The notes below the pieces were generated by a model. The model worked only from the letters and a program-made list of their open reading frames with translations. It was not told the DNA's origin and searched no databases. Made by a program: the position numbers and the translations under genes. From Candidatus Yanofskyibacteriota bacterium (GTDB lineage: Bacteria; Patescibacteriota; Minisyncoccia; 2-02-FULL-40-12; GWA2-44-9), in contig CAIKUK010000023.1 in NCBI GenBank assembly GCA_903830625.1, positions 1-45,003 on the forward strand: a stretch of DNA of 45,003 nt. Reading direction: 5' to 3'. Numbering within the stretch: position 1 is the first letter of the stretch; every line of letters begins with the position of its first letter. Below are positions 7,088-17,351 of the stretch, one piece after another.

Positions 7088-10000
7088 GTATGATTTTAAA
7101 GAGACGGAAGAAAAGGTCGGAAAATTTTGGGACGAACACGCTATTTTTGATAAATCACTTGAACTTCGCCGGAAGGGGAAGCGTTTCGTGTTCTGGGAAG
7201 GCCCGCCGACGGCCAACGGTAAGCCTCATATCGGCCACTTTTTAACCCGTCTGCCGAAAGATTTGTATGGACGCTATAAAACCATGCGCGGCTTTTTTGT
7301 TCTCCGCAAAGCCGGCTGGGACACCCACGGTTTACCGGTGGAAATTGAAATCGAAAAAGAACTCGGCTTTACTAATAAAAAACAGATTGAAGAATACGGC
7401 ATCGCTAAATTCAATCGCAAAGCCCGGCAAAGCGTTTGGAAATACACCAAAGAATGGGAAGACATGACCAAGCGGATGGGCTTTTGGCTGGACATGGACC
7501 ATCCTTATGTTACCTACGAGACAAATTATATGGAATCGGTCTGGTACATCCTTAAAGAAATTTGGGAAAAAGATTTGTTGTACCAAGCTCACAAAATTGT
7601 ACCGTTCTGTGTTCGGTGTGGAACTGCGCTTTCGGCGCATGAGGTGGCTCAAGGTTATAAAAAAGTGACCGAGCGCTCTATTTATTTAAAATTTAAAATA
7701 AAAAACGAAGCGAATACATATATTCTTGCCTGGACAACCACGCCCTGGACTTTGCCGGGGAACGTCGCTCTCGCGGTCGGGCCGGAAATTATGTATGTGC
7801 GGGCAAAAAAAGATAACGAGACATTTATTCTTGCCCGCGATCTGGCCAATAAAATTATCGGCGAAGGTTTCCAGATTGAAAAAGAAATACCTGGTAGTGA
7901 ACTGGTCGGCTTGGAATATGAGCCGTTATTCAATGTGGAAGAATTAAAATCAAATACATCATATAAAGTTTATCCGGCTGATTTTGTTTCCACGGCTGAT
8001 GGCACAGGCGTGGTTCATATCGCGCCGATGTACGGCGAAGACGATTACAATCTTGGCACGCAATTTGATTTGCCGAAAGTTCATACCGTTACGGAACAGG
8101 GGAAATTCATTGATACTCTGGGCGATGGTTTAGGTGGCAAAGCTATCATTGAAGACGGCAAGAAAAGTAAAGCCGTTGAAGATTTTATAGTTGAAAACCT
8201 TAAAACCAAGAACATATTATTTAAAACCGAAGATTACGAACACGATTATCCGTTCTGCTGGAGATGCAATACGCCACTCATCTATTTTGCGAAAAGTTCG
8301 TGGTTTATAAAAACCTCCGTGCTTAATAAAGAACTGCTTGCCAATAATGCCACGGTTAATTGGGTCCCGGGACATATTAAAGAGGGCCGATTTGGTGGTT
8401 GGTTACGAGAGGCGAGAGACTGGACATTATCCCGGGAACGTTATTGGGGCACGCCGTTGCCGATTTGGGCTTGTTCGCAGTGCGACCACAAAACCGCCAT
8501 CGGTTCAGTCAAAGAACTGGAAAAATTATCGCTCGGTTCCAAGAACACCTATTACGTCATGCGTCATGGGGGGACTATGCGAAACGAGAATACCGAAAAG
8601 ATTATCAGCTCACGGCTGGAATCCGATGTTTATCATTTAACCAAAGATGGTCGGGCAGTTGTGGAACGTTCTCTCGAACTATTAAAACTAGATGGTATTG
8701 ACGCAATCTACGCTTCGCCGTTTTTGCGCACTAAAGAAACCGCGGAAATCGCCGGCCGAGTTTTGCACCAGAAAGTTGAGACCGATGATCGATTGGTTGA
8801 AAGCGGCAGTCCGCTTGAATGCGAGGATAAACCAAGCACAAAAGCGGCCACTTGCATGGCCGGCACCGAAACCACGGAATCTATCCGAACGCGGGTCACT
8901 GATTTTATGAAAGAAATAGATTCCAAATACCGCAATAAGAAAATTTTGATTGTCACTCACGGCACGCCGATGTATTTGATACAAGCTATTGCTCGAGGCT
9001 ACACGGAGACTGAATTGAAAAATCCGGATGTTTTTCCGTATTACGTGCCTAATCTGGCGGAAATCCGCAAACTGGATTGGCGCAAGATTCCGCGCAACGA
9101 ATTCGGCGAATTGGATTTACACCGGCCATTCATTGATGACGTGGTTATCAAATGCCCGAAGTGTAAATCCAAGATGAGAAAAATACCGGACTTAATCGAT
9201 GTTTGGTTCGATGCCGGTGCGATGCCTTACGCCCAATGGCATTATCCATTTGAGAACAAGGACGTTTTTAAAAAACAATTCCCGGCCGACTTTATCACGG
9301 AAGCTATTGATCAAACCCGCGGCTGGTTTTGGACGCTTTTGGGTATCTCCACGCTTTTGGGCCGAGGCGCGCCTTACAAAAATGTTTTGGTTTTAGGTCA
9401 CACGCTGGATGAAAAAGGCCAAAAGATGTCCAAGTCCAAGGGTAATTTCGTGCCGGTGATGCAACTGATGGATACTTACGGCACGGATGTCATCCGCTGG
9501 TATTTCCTGTCCACGATTGCTGCCGGAGAAAGTAAGGCTGTCATTCCTAAAGAAATTGAAGATAAATTAAAAGGCTTTTTCTTCACGCTTCAAAACTGCG
9601 TCCGTTTTTACGAATTGTATGCCACTGAAGCGGGCGGGGAAGTAGTGAAACTGACCACGCTGGACAAATGGCTGATGTCCAAATTAAATCGCACTATAAA
9701 TCTCGTTACGGAAAGTCTAGAGACATATGAAGTGGCTGTTGCTGGCCGGGCCATTGATCAGTTTGTGACCGAAGATTTATCCAACTGGTGGCTCCGTCGT
9801 TCCCGCCGGCGCAAAGAAGCTTTACCGTTATTGCGCCAGGTGTTATTAGAAGTGGCAAAAATTTTGGCGCCATTCACGCCGTATATGGCCGAAGATATGT
9901 ATCACCGATTGCAAGGCAATCGGCAATTTACAATTTCCAATTCTCAATTTCCAATGAATGAACCCGAATCTATTCATTTGACTGATTGGCCCAAGGTTCA

Positions 10001-10520
10001 GAAAAAATATATTGATGACAAACTTGAAGCCGAAATGGCCTCGGCTCGGGTAGTGATTGCTTCCGGTTTAGCTGAACGTAAAAACAAGCAATTCAAAGTC
10101 CGTCAGCCATTATCTGCCGTCACGCTTAAAGGCGGAAAGTTTAGCCGTGAATTGGAAGCGCTAATCAAAGAAGAATTGAATGTGAAGAAAGTGGCTTATA
10201 ACAAAGACCAAGAGAATGAAGTCGCGCTTGATTTTGAACTGACGCCGGCGTTGGTCCGCGAAGGTTATGCTCGCGAACTGATGCGTCAGATTCAGGACAT
10301 GCGCAAAGAGGCCAAATATCAGATGGAAGAATCCGTTATAGTGGATTGGCACAGCGAAGACAAAGAAATTATTTCTGCCATTGCCGAGTGGGCCGAGGAT
10401 ATCAAGAAAGACACGGTCTTAAAATCACTTGAACAGAAAGAAAAGCATGGCGATTATGATTTGTATAAAGAATCCTTATTAGCTCCGGATAAAAAGATTT
10501 GGCTTGGAATTAAAAAATAA
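7086..10520 (+). CDS. ileS: isoleucyl-tRNA synthetase with inserted histidine-phosphatase (PGAM-like) domain
   Basis: PTANGKPHIGHF, KMSKSKGN; insert YYVMRHGGTMRNE...IYASPFLRTKETAEIAG...ILIVTHGTP between SVKELEKLS and DLHRPFIDDVV. Confidence 0.95.
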   Translation: MYDFKETEEKVGKFWDEHAIFDKSLELRRKGKRFVFWEGPPTANGKPHIGHFLTRLPKDLYGRYKTMRGFFVLRKAGWDTHGLPVEIEIEKELGFTNKKQIEEYGIAKFNRKARQSVWKYTKEWEDMTKRMGFWLDMDHPYVTYETNYMESVWYILKEIWEKDLLYQAHKIVPFCVRCGTALSAHEVAQGYKKVTERSIYLKFKIKNEANTYILAWTTTPWTLPGNVALAVGPEIMYVRAKKDNETFILARDLANKIIGEGFQIEKEIPGSELVGLEYEPLFNVEELKSNTSYKVYPADFVSTADGTGVVHIAPMYGEDDYNLGTQFDLPKVHTVTEQGKFIDTLGDGLGGKAIIEDGKKSKAVEDFIVENLKTKNILFKTEDYEHDYPFCWRCNTPLIYFAKSSWFIKTSVLNKELLANNATVNWVPGHIKEGRFGGWLREARDWTLSRERYWGTPLPIWACSQCDHKTAIGSVKELEKLSLGSKNTYYVMRHGGTMRNENTEKIISSRLESDVYHLTKDGRAVVERSLELLKLDGIDAIYASPFLRTKETAEIAGRVLHQKVETDDRLVESGSPLECEDKPSTKAATCMAGTETTESIRTRVTDFMKEIDSKYRNKKILIVTHGTPMYLIQAIARGYTETELKNPDVFPYYVPNLAEIRKLDWRKIPRNEFGELDLHRPFIDDVVIKCPKCKSKMRKIPDLIDVWFDAGAMPYAQWHYPFENKDVFKKQFPADFITEAIDQTRGWFWTLLGISTLLGRGAPYKNVLVLGHTLDEKGQKMSKSKGNFVPVMQLMDTYGTDVIRWYFLSTIAAGESKAVIPKEIEDKLKGFFFTLQNCVRFYELYATEAGGEVVKLTTLDKWLMSKLNRTINLVTESLETYEVAVAGRAIDQFVTEDLSNWWLRRSRRRKEALPLLRQVLLEVAKILAPFTPYMAEDMYHRLQGNRQFTISNSQFPMNEPESIHLTDWPKVQKKYIDDKLEAEMASARVVIASGLAERKNKQFKVRQPLSAVTLKGGKFSRELEALIKEELNVKKVAYNKDQENEVALDFELTPALVREGYARELMRQIQDMRKEAKYQMEESVIVDWHSEDKEIISAIAEWAEDIKKDTVLKSLEQKEKHGDYDLYKESLLAPDKKIWLGIKK

Positions 10521-11105
10521 ATGAAACGAGTATTCATTATCCATGGCTGGGAGGGTAACCCAAATAATGCTTGGTTTCCCTGGTTACGAAAGGAGTTGGG
10601 AACTCAAGGATTTGAAGTCCACACTCCAGCCATGCCTAATCCCGATGAACCAGATAAGGATTCCTGGGTTACTTATCTAGCCCAAACGGTGGGGATTCCA
10701 GATTCTGAGACGTATCTTATTGGGCACAGTATCGGATGTAAGGCGATTATGCGCTATTTAGAATCTTTGCCTGAGAATAATCAGATTGGTGGAGTAATCT
10801 TTGTGGCGAGTTGGCTCACATTGACCCACATGGAAGATCGGACGGATGATGAAAAACGGGTAGTTACTAATTGGAGCAATCCACCGTATAACTTTGAAAA
10901 AATAAAAAATATAGGGAATAAATTTGTGGCAATATTCTCTGATGACGATCCAGAAGTGCCGTTAGAAAATACTGAAGTTTTTGAGAAAGAATTTGGCGCA
11001 AAAATTATTATAGAATCAGGGAAGGGTCACTTCAGTGACGACGCTGGCATTAAAGAATTACCTGTCGTGTTGGAAGAATTATTAAAAATGGCCAATGAGA
11101 ACTAA
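10521..11105 (+). CDS. RBBP9/YdeN-type alpha/beta serine hydrolase
   Basis: VFIIHGWEGNPNNAWFPWL..., LIGHSIGC nucleophile elbow, GHFSDDAG. Confidence 0.85.
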   Translation: MKRVFIIHGWEGNPNNAWFPWLRKELGTQGFEVHTPAMPNPDEPDKDSWVTYLAQTVGIPDSETYLIGHSIGCKAIMRYLESLPENNQIGGVIFVASWLTLTHMEDRTDDEKRVVTNWSNPPYNFEKIKNIGNKFVAIFSDDDPEVPLENTEVFEKEFGAKIIIESGKGHFSDDAGIKELPVVLEELLKMANEN

Positions 11106-11805
11106 AGCGATTGTGATACGAAAAATGCCGGTCAACGAATACGACCAGATTGTGACTTTGTATTCGGAGGATTTTGGGACGATGCGGGCGATGGCGCGCG
11201 GGATTTGCCGGCCGACGTCGGTCCAATCCATGCATTTGGAATTGCTCAACGCGGTGGAGTTTGAAGTCATTCACGGCAAGGCCTTGCCGATTATTTCTTC
11301 GGCCATGATGAGCCGCCAGCACCTAGGCGTGAAAAATTCTTTGTGCAAATTGGCGGCGGTCCAATTTTTCACGGAAGTATTGGATAAGATTGCGTTTGAA
11401 AATGAAAAAGATGTTCATCTTTGGGAATTTTTAAATATGATGCTGACAGATTTTGATTCTGCTCCGGAAGGGGAGCTGCTGCCGCTTTTCCGGAAACATC
11501 AGGCGGGATTTTTGAAAGTTTTGGGCTATGCACCCCAGACCGAACGCTGCGTAGTCTGTTCGGCCGATCCGTTGGCTGGTCCCGAAAAGATGGTCGCTTT
11601 GAGCACCGAGCTGGGCGGAGTGATGTGCCCGGAATGTTTTTTGGCCGGCGGCCGGGGCATTATGTTTGATAAAGCCGACTTGGGGTTATTGAATGGCAAA
11701 GGGACAGTATCCGCCAGTAAACACTCAACCCTGGATACGTTTTTTGAATACACGGTCGGACGCAAGATTTCCTCTCTCGGTTTTCTATACCAGGTGTTAG
11801 AATGA
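11095..11805 (+). CDS. recO: DNA repair protein RecO
   Basis: MRTKAIVIRKMPVNEYDQIVTLYSEDFG...; CVVC/CPEC zinc-like cysteines. Confidence 0.85.
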   Translation: MRTKAIVIRKMPVNEYDQIVTLYSEDFGTMRAMARGICRPTSVQSMHLELLNAVEFEVIHGKALPIISSAMMSRQHLGVKNSLCKLAAVQFFTEVLDKIAFENEKDVHLWEFLNMMLTDFDSAPEGELLPLFRKHQAGFLKVLGYAPQTERCVVCSADPLAGPEKMVALSTELGGVMCPECFLAGGRGIMFDKADLGLLNGKGTVSASKHSTLDTFFEYTVGRKISSLGFLYQVLE

Positions 11806-11866
11806 TATAATAGCTCCGGGTTCCTTAATTGAAAATTGTAAATTAGAAACTGAAAATTTTTAACCT

Positions 11867-13648
11867 ATGGCTGACTTCAATATCACACCGCTTAATCCGG
11901 ACTTTGTCCCAACAAAGCCTGTTTCGTCGATGTCGCGAAAAGTCTTGTTTTGGTCCACTATTACTGCGGTTGTCTTGGGAATTATCAGTGTGGTTTTATT
12001 TTTATACGGCGGTTCTTCGTTTACCGAGAGCGGGGTTATTCTGACTATAACCGGCCCGAACCAAGCTTCAGTTGGGGACGAAGTAATCTATAAAGTTCAT
12101 TATCAGAACAATACCAAGACCGATCTTCACCATATAAAACTTTCGTTTACTTATCCGCAGAGTTCGGTCATTGTCCAGGACGGACAAATTATGGAAAACA
12201 ACGGCAATGTCCAAACCACAGACGAGCCGGATCTGGCATCAGGTGCTTCAAAGGATGAAGAGTTACACTCGTTCATTATTGGCGACAAAGGCAATATCAA
12301 AGTCGCCCAGGCCAAGATTGAATTCGATGCCGGAGATTTAAAATCAACCTTTCAAAAAACCGCCCAGCTCTCGACGACCATTTCCGATGTGCCGGTGGCT
12401 CTCACACTTGTCGGTCCGCCGACTTCGGTGTCGGGTCAAGCGGTTACTTATATTCTCGATTATCGCAACCAATCCTCAGACGATATTTCCGGCTTACAGT
12501 TATCACTAACTTACCCGGATGGTTTTAGGGTCACTAAAGTTTCACCGGGCGCTACGACCGGCAACAATGTTTGGAATTTACCGGTGGTTAAAAAGAGCGC
12601 CGGTTCCAGAATTACTATTCAAGGAACTCTCACGGGTCGGGAAGGTGATTCAAAAACTATAAACTTGTTATTGAAACGTAATATCAACGGCACGTATATC
12701 GATTATGAAAAAGCAAACGTGACGACGGTAATTTCGTCGCCATTGCTTAATATTGATACCACTGTGAACGGCAGTGCTGACTATATTTCTCATGCTGGCG
12801 ATACTTTAACCTATTCAATCCGTTACACTAATGCCTCCAATTTTACATTTAGCGGGCTGAACTTATCCGTCAAACTGGTTGGCAGTATGTACGACCTGTC
12901 ATCATTAGATACGCGCGGCGGATTCTATGATTCTTCCAACGGCACCATCAACTGGAACTCAACTGTGGTTCCGGCTTTTAATTCACTGTCACCTAAGGCT
13001 AATGGTACGGTCATATTTTCGGTGAAATTAAAACAAACACAAGGTTCTGGTTCAAGCAATACTTTGGCTCACGCCACCATTACTCTGGAGACGGAAAACG
13101 TGCCTGATACGGTTGAAGTCAACAAAATCAGTGTCTCCGAGGATATTCTGACCAAGATTACCAGCCAGCCGACATTTACTCAAAGAATGTATTATAACGA
13201 TGCGTCATTTGGCGCATCTGGCCCGATGCCGCCACAGGCCGGCAGGAGTACTACTTTTACTATTCATTGGGTAGTAACCAATCCGGGCAACGAGCTTTCT
13301 GGTGCTAAAATTGTCGGCACTTTGCCTCAAGGTGTCACTTGGAAAAATGTAGTCAGTGTCGGCAGCGGCCAAGCCCAGCCGACCTTCAATAGAAATACAT
13401 CGCAAGTCGTTTGGAATATTGGCACCTTGCCATATGGTATCGGCACAAGTGGCACGTCGGCCTATGAACTGACCTTCCAAGTGGCTATCACGCCATCGCC
13501 GAATCAAACTGGTCTGGCGGCCCCGATTCTGACGGGTGTTTCTCTTTCCGGCATTGATAGCTTTACTCAGCAAAATATCGCCGTATCCAATTTGGATTTA
13601 AATACCAATTCCACAGTTGACAGGCCAGGTGAAGGAACGATACAGTAA
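11867..13648 (+). CDS. membrane-anchored surface protein with DUF11/CARDB-like beta domains
   Basis: N-terminal TM segment, repeated 'GxxVTYxLxYxNxS' style modules. Confidence 0.65.
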   Translation: MADFNITPLNPDFVPTKPVSSMSRKVLFWSTITAVVLGIISVVLFLYGGSSFTESGVILTITGPNQASVGDEVIYKVHYQNNTKTDLHHIKLSFTYPQSSVIVQDGQIMENNGNVQTTDEPDLASGASKDEELHSFIIGDKGNIKVAQAKIEFDAGDLKSTFQKTAQLSTTISDVPVALTLVGPPTSVSGQAVTYILDYRNQSSDDISGLQLSLTYPDGFRVTKVSPGATTGNNVWNLPVVKKSAGSRITIQGTLTGREGDSKTINLLLKRNINGTYIDYEKANVTTVISSPLLNIDTTVNGSADYISHAGDTLTYSIRYTNASNFTFSGLNLSVKLVGSMYDLSSLDTRGGFYDSSNGTINWNSTVVPAFNSLSPKANGTVIFSVKLKQTQGSGSSNTLAHATITLETENVPDTVEVNKISVSEDILTKITSQPTFTQRMYYNDASFGASGPMPPQAGRSTTFTIHWVVTNPGNELSGAKIVGTLPQGVTWKNVVSVGSGQAQPTFNRNTSQVVWNIGTLPYGIGTSGTSAYELTFQVAITPSPNQTGLAAPILTGVSLSGIDSFTQQNIAVSNLDLNTNSTVDRPGEGTIQ

Positions 13649-13662
13649 TCAAGCGATTTACT

Positions 13663-14964
13663 ATGGCTGAACAAAACAAGTTAGAAAAAATAGTCGCTCT
13701 CTGCAAAAGACGCGGTTTTGTTTTTCCCGGTTCGGAGATCTATGGCGGATTGGCCAGTACCTATGATTATGGCCCGCTGGGCGTGGAACTAAAAAACAAT
13801 ATCAAACGGGCCTGGTGGAAATATTTTATTCAGGACCGTACTGATATGACCGGTATTGACGGCGGGATTATTTTAAGCCCGAAATTATGGGAGGCGAGCG
13901 GTCACGTCGCCAATTTCAAAGATCCGCTCGTGGAGTGCAAAAAATGTCACCACCGTTTCCGCCCAGACAAACTGGCCGACCCTTCCAAGTGTCCGGATTG
14001 CGGCGGAGAATTCACCGAAGTCAAAATGTTCAGCGGATTGTTCAAAACCACTATCGGCGCCATTGAAGAAGAAGGCCTGACCACTTATCTGCGTCCGGAA
14101 ACCGCCGGCGCCATCTTTGCGAATTATAAAAATGTACTTGATTCAACGAATTTTAAAATCCCGTTCGGCATCGGCCAGATCGGCAAGGCTTTCCGTAACG
14201 AAGTCACAACTGGTAATTTCATTTTCCGAACACTGGAATTCGAACAGGCTGAAATAGAATACTTTATCGCGCCGGACGCGGACTGGGATTCTATTTTTGA
14301 ACAATGGGTGGAATATATTTACGGCTTTGCTGAACTTATCGGTTTGCCCAAAAAACAATTCTTTAATCACGAAATACCGGATGCCGAACGAGCTTTCTAT
14401 TCCAAACGGACGATCGATATTGAATATCAGTTTCCGTTCGGCCAAGAAGAGCTTTGGGCCATTGCTTACCGGACCGATTATGATCTCTCGCATCACCAGG
14501 CAGCCTCTGGTACGAATTTGGAATATTTTGACGATGTGACCGGCAAGCGTTTCCTTCCGCATGTTATTGAACCAACCTTTGGTGTTGACCGTACGCTCCT
14601 AGCCATTATTTCCCAAGCTTACGATGATAGTGATTCGGAACGGACTGTTCTTCGTTTGTCTCCTAACCTAGCGCCATACAAAGCGGCTGTGTTTCCGTTA
14701 TTGAAAAACAAACCGGAACTGGTGGCAAAAGCCCGCGGCGTTTATCAGGATTTAAAAAAGCATTTCAATATCGTCTGGGACGAGAGAGGGAATATAGGCA
14801 AACGCTATTTCTCACAGGATGAAATTGGCACGCCATATTGCATCACCGTGGATTTTGAAACTTTGGAAAACGACACCGTCACTATCCGCGACCGCGATAC
14901 CATGAAACAAGAACGCATCGCTATCTCGGAACTCCAGGCATATATTCAGAAATCCTTAGAGTAG
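13663..14964 (+). CDS. glyS: glycyl-tRNA synthetase (single-subunit, dimeric type)
   Basis: RGFVFPGSEIYGGLASTYDYGPLGVELKNNIK... Confidence 0.95.
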   Translation: MAEQNKLEKIVALCKRRGFVFPGSEIYGGLASTYDYGPLGVELKNNIKRAWWKYFIQDRTDMTGIDGGIILSPKLWEASGHVANFKDPLVECKKCHHRFRPDKLADPSKCPDCGGEFTEVKMFSGLFKTTIGAIEEEGLTTYLRPETAGAIFANYKNVLDSTNFKIPFGIGQIGKAFRNEVTTGNFIFRTLEFEQAEIEYFIAPDADWDSIFEQWVEYIYGFAELIGLPKKQFFNHEIPDAERAFYSKRTIDIEYQFPFGQEELWAIAYRTDYDLSHHQAASGTNLEYFDDVTGKRFLPHVIEPTFGVDRTLLAIISQAYDDSDSERTVLRLSPNLAPYKAAVFPLLKNKPELVAKARGVYQDLKKHFNIVWDERGNIGKRYFSQDEIGTPYCITVDFETLENDTVTIRDRDTMKQERIAISELQAYIQKSLE

Positions 14965-14982
14965 TCAGAAAAATTTAATTAA

Positions 14983-15017
14983 AAAACAAAAATCAACCCT
15001 CAGGGTTGATTTTTGTT
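14983..15017 (+). terminator. Rho-independent terminator
   Basis: AAAAATCAACCCTCAGGGTTGATTTTTG. Confidence 0.8.
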
Positions 15018-15059
15018 GGAATTGTGTTAGTTTAACAAACGAAAGGAAGGACTTTAACA

Positions 15060-15581
15060 ATGGCTAATATGATTGGAAAATTGGTTGACCGCTACCCCAG
15101 ACTGCCGACTCTTTTGGCGAACATTTCGTCAAGCAAGCTCATCCAGCTCATCAAGGACAACGCCATCGATCCGGCACTGGATCACGAACAGACAGTTCAG
15201 AAGATTCAATCATGGTCGCCCTCGGTCAAAAGGGCCGCCGAATGGGCATTGTATCTTCTAAGCGGTGCTATTCGGACTATGCCCGAACCAGAACATCCCA
15301 TTGCTATTGCGTTGCAAGAAGCTCTTGCGGAGAGTCTGACTCAAGTGGGCATCAAGGTCAATGAAATCCCGGCAATCTCGGTAATTGAACGGAGAGAAAT
15401 CATCGATGCGGCGATGCCTCTGGTGAGAAGTCAGCTTGCCCAAGAAACAGTAAAGGACTCTGGGTTCAAACAAGCTCTCGTGGCCATTGGAGGCGGTGCC
15501 AAAGAATTCACTGCCGAAGCAGGAAGCCGAATGTCCAGATACCGCGAAGCGCTTCGTGATAAGCGCCTTGGAGGCAAGTGA
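15060..15581 (+). CDS. hypothetical protein
   Basis: GAAAGGAAGG SD-like site; ORF overlaps the next gene by ATGA. Confidence 0.65.
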   Translation: MANMIGKLVDRYPRLPTLLANISSSKLIQLIKDNAIDPALDHEQTVQKIQSWSPSVKRAAEWALYLLSGAIRTMPEPEHPIAIALQEALAESLTQVGIKVNEIPAISVIERREIIDAAMPLVRSQLAQETVKDSGFKQALVAIGGGAKEFTAEAGSRMSRYREALRDKRLGGK

Positions 15582-17101
15582 TGGAAAAGAACTGGTCGGT
15601 GGTCATGTTCGATTTCTTTGAGAACCTGTTCGGCTTGGCCGGCGAGATTGGTTTGACCATTCTCAGTCGGGCCTATCGCTACATCAAGTTCGTCTTGAAG
15701 TGGTCGGGCATCGGTCTGGCTCTCAGCGCGATTGTTGGCACCATCGGCGCCCGCTTCGACCAATCCGGGGTCGTGTTTGTGGGCATTGCCGGCGTGGGAC
15801 TCAGTATCGCCTTTGCCTTTCTGGCCTTGTCTCCCGTGGTTTACCTTCTGTGGACGGCGGGAGAAAAAGACCGGAAGATCGGGCGAATCGCCCAAACCGC
15901 GTTTGTTCTCATGACCGGCATGCTTGTTCTGGGCGTGTACGTGGCAGTGTTTCACGCTTGGCAGAGTCCTGAATTCTGGATCCTGTTGGTCGCAGTCGGT
16001 ATTCTTATCATGGCCACGGTCATGGCCGGCAGTTCCATCAGTCCGGAGGCAATCGGGGGTTGGGCCAAACGAGTCAGTATCATCGTTGTCGTGCTTATGG
16101 CCGCGTCTTTTGGTATCAATCAGCTTCCGGACTTCTACCGAGCCAAGTTTACCGACAGCGCCAAGATGACGATCGGCCTCGACAGCGACGAAGTGGCCTA
16201 TGAGAGCATCGACAAGTTCTTCTCCGGCGACGGCAAGCCTATCATCTGGTATACGGAAAACAGCGGCAACCGGAAGTTCTACAAGGCGCCGGGATTCGAC
16301 AAACGGACGGGCGATTCCCGTATCGCCATTACCAAGCAGATCGTGGAAGAGGAAGATTCCCGGCGTACTCTGGAAAAACAGTCCGAAGAGAAGAGGGTTG
16401 CTGACGAGCAAAAAGCAGTAGCTGACGCCGAAGCGGCCAAACTTCAAACTGAAGCAGCTAGGCTCCAAGCCGAAGAAGAGAAGAGGCAAAAGGCTCAGCA
16501 GGCCGCTGAAGAAACAGCCCGTCAACAGCGGGAGCAGGAGATACAAGCGACGCAGCAGCGCGCTGAAGCCGAACGCGCCGCTCAAGAAGCGGCGCGAGAA
16601 GAGCAACTGCGTCTGGCTCGGCAACCGATACCAGTGGCCAGCACGATCATGGGGCCGAGCGACCAATCACAAGATATCGTGGTTACTCGTCCGAGTACAC
16701 AGTTCATGTATCAGGGAACGACGTTTGTTCCAGAGCAAAGCGTCGTTACGTTTGACATCACTGGCGTGAAACCGAATTCGGACAAGAATAAGTACGACGT
16801 GACGCTCCAGCCGGAGATGCTCATCTCCAATGGTCAGAAGTACGATATCTCTCGGCGAGCGGAACCGGTCCAGCTTACTGTGAAGAAAGATAACTCGAAC
16901 AGCATCCGGAACGCTATCATTGGGGCTGGTGTGGGCGCCGCTGGCGGCGCCCTACTCGGCGGCAAGAAAGGCGCCTTCGCCGGTGCAGCTATCGGTGCCG
17001 TGGCCGGCACAATTATTCCGATGGTCAGCCATGGCTACAAATTCCAGCTGACGGCCGGCGACCCGATGCCGCCAGTCATTATCAGGCCGATGGTTCCCTA
17101 G
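15581..17101 (+). CDS. membrane protein with coiled coil and glycine-zipper segment
   Basis: several TM helices, long EAQK-rich coiled coil, C-terminal IGAGVGAAGGALLGGKKGAFAGAAIGAVAG; ATG preceded by GGAGG. Confidence 0.7.
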   Translation: MEKNWSVVMFDFFENLFGLAGEIGLTILSRAYRYIKFVLKWSGIGLALSAIVGTIGARFDQSGVVFVGIAGVGLSIAFAFLALSPVVYLLWTAGEKDRKIGRIAQTAFVLMTGMLVLGVYVAVFHAWQSPEFWILLVAVGILIMATVMAGSSISPEAIGGWAKRVSIIVVVLMAASFGINQLPDFYRAKFTDSAKMTIGLDSDEVAYESIDKFFSGDGKPIIWYTENSGNRKFYKAPGFDKRTGDSRIAITKQIVEEEDSRRTLEKQSEEKRVADEQKAVADAEAAKLQTEAARLQAEEEKRQKAQQAAEETARQQREQEIQATQQRAEAERAAQEAAREEQLRLARQPIPVASTIMGPSDQSQDIVVTRPSTQFMYQGTTFVPEQSVVTFDITGVKPNSDKNKYDVTLQPEMLISNGQKYDISRRAEPVQLTVKKDNSNSIRNAIIGAGVGAAGGALLGGKKGAFAGAAIGAVAGTIIPMVSHGYKFQLTAGDPMPPVIIRPMVP

Positions 17102-17123
17102 AAAGGGGGTTCAGAAACCATTC

Positions 17124-17152
17124 AGGGCCCCGCGCACGCGCGGGGCTTTTAC
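17124..17152 (+). terminator. Rho-independent terminator
   Basis: GCCCCGCGCACGCGCGGGGCTTTT. Confidence 0.75.
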
Positions 17153-17248
17153 TTTCCCCGAAGATTTTACGGGGTGACTATCAACACGCCTTATTTTAAT
17201 AATTAGGTCAAAACAGGCCCTTTTGGGCCTGTTTTTGATGGGTTTGCA

Positions 17249-17272
17249 TTTGGGGGTGAATTGTGGTATAAT
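17249..17272 (+). promoter_or_regulatory. promoter with -10 TATAAT at 17267-17272
   Basis: TTGCAT-17-TATAAT upstream of a ~70-nt leader and AAGGAGG. Confidence 0.55.
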
Positions 17273-17351
17273 TGAAGTACATAGCAACGGTTATGGCACA
17301 TTCCGTGCCTAGACCATTTGACAATCAACTTTGGAAATTAAGGAGGCAGCC

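Noticed and set aside
7332-9000. Multiple 60-100 aa ORFs on both strands inside ileS
   Set aside because: Alternate-frame shadows of a clear 1144-aa IleRS CDS, without start signals or recognisable products.
15431-16666. 411-aa ORF on the minus strand
   Set aside because: Antisense shadow of the glycine-zipper membrane protein CDS; low-complexity H/D/R-rich translation, no start signals.
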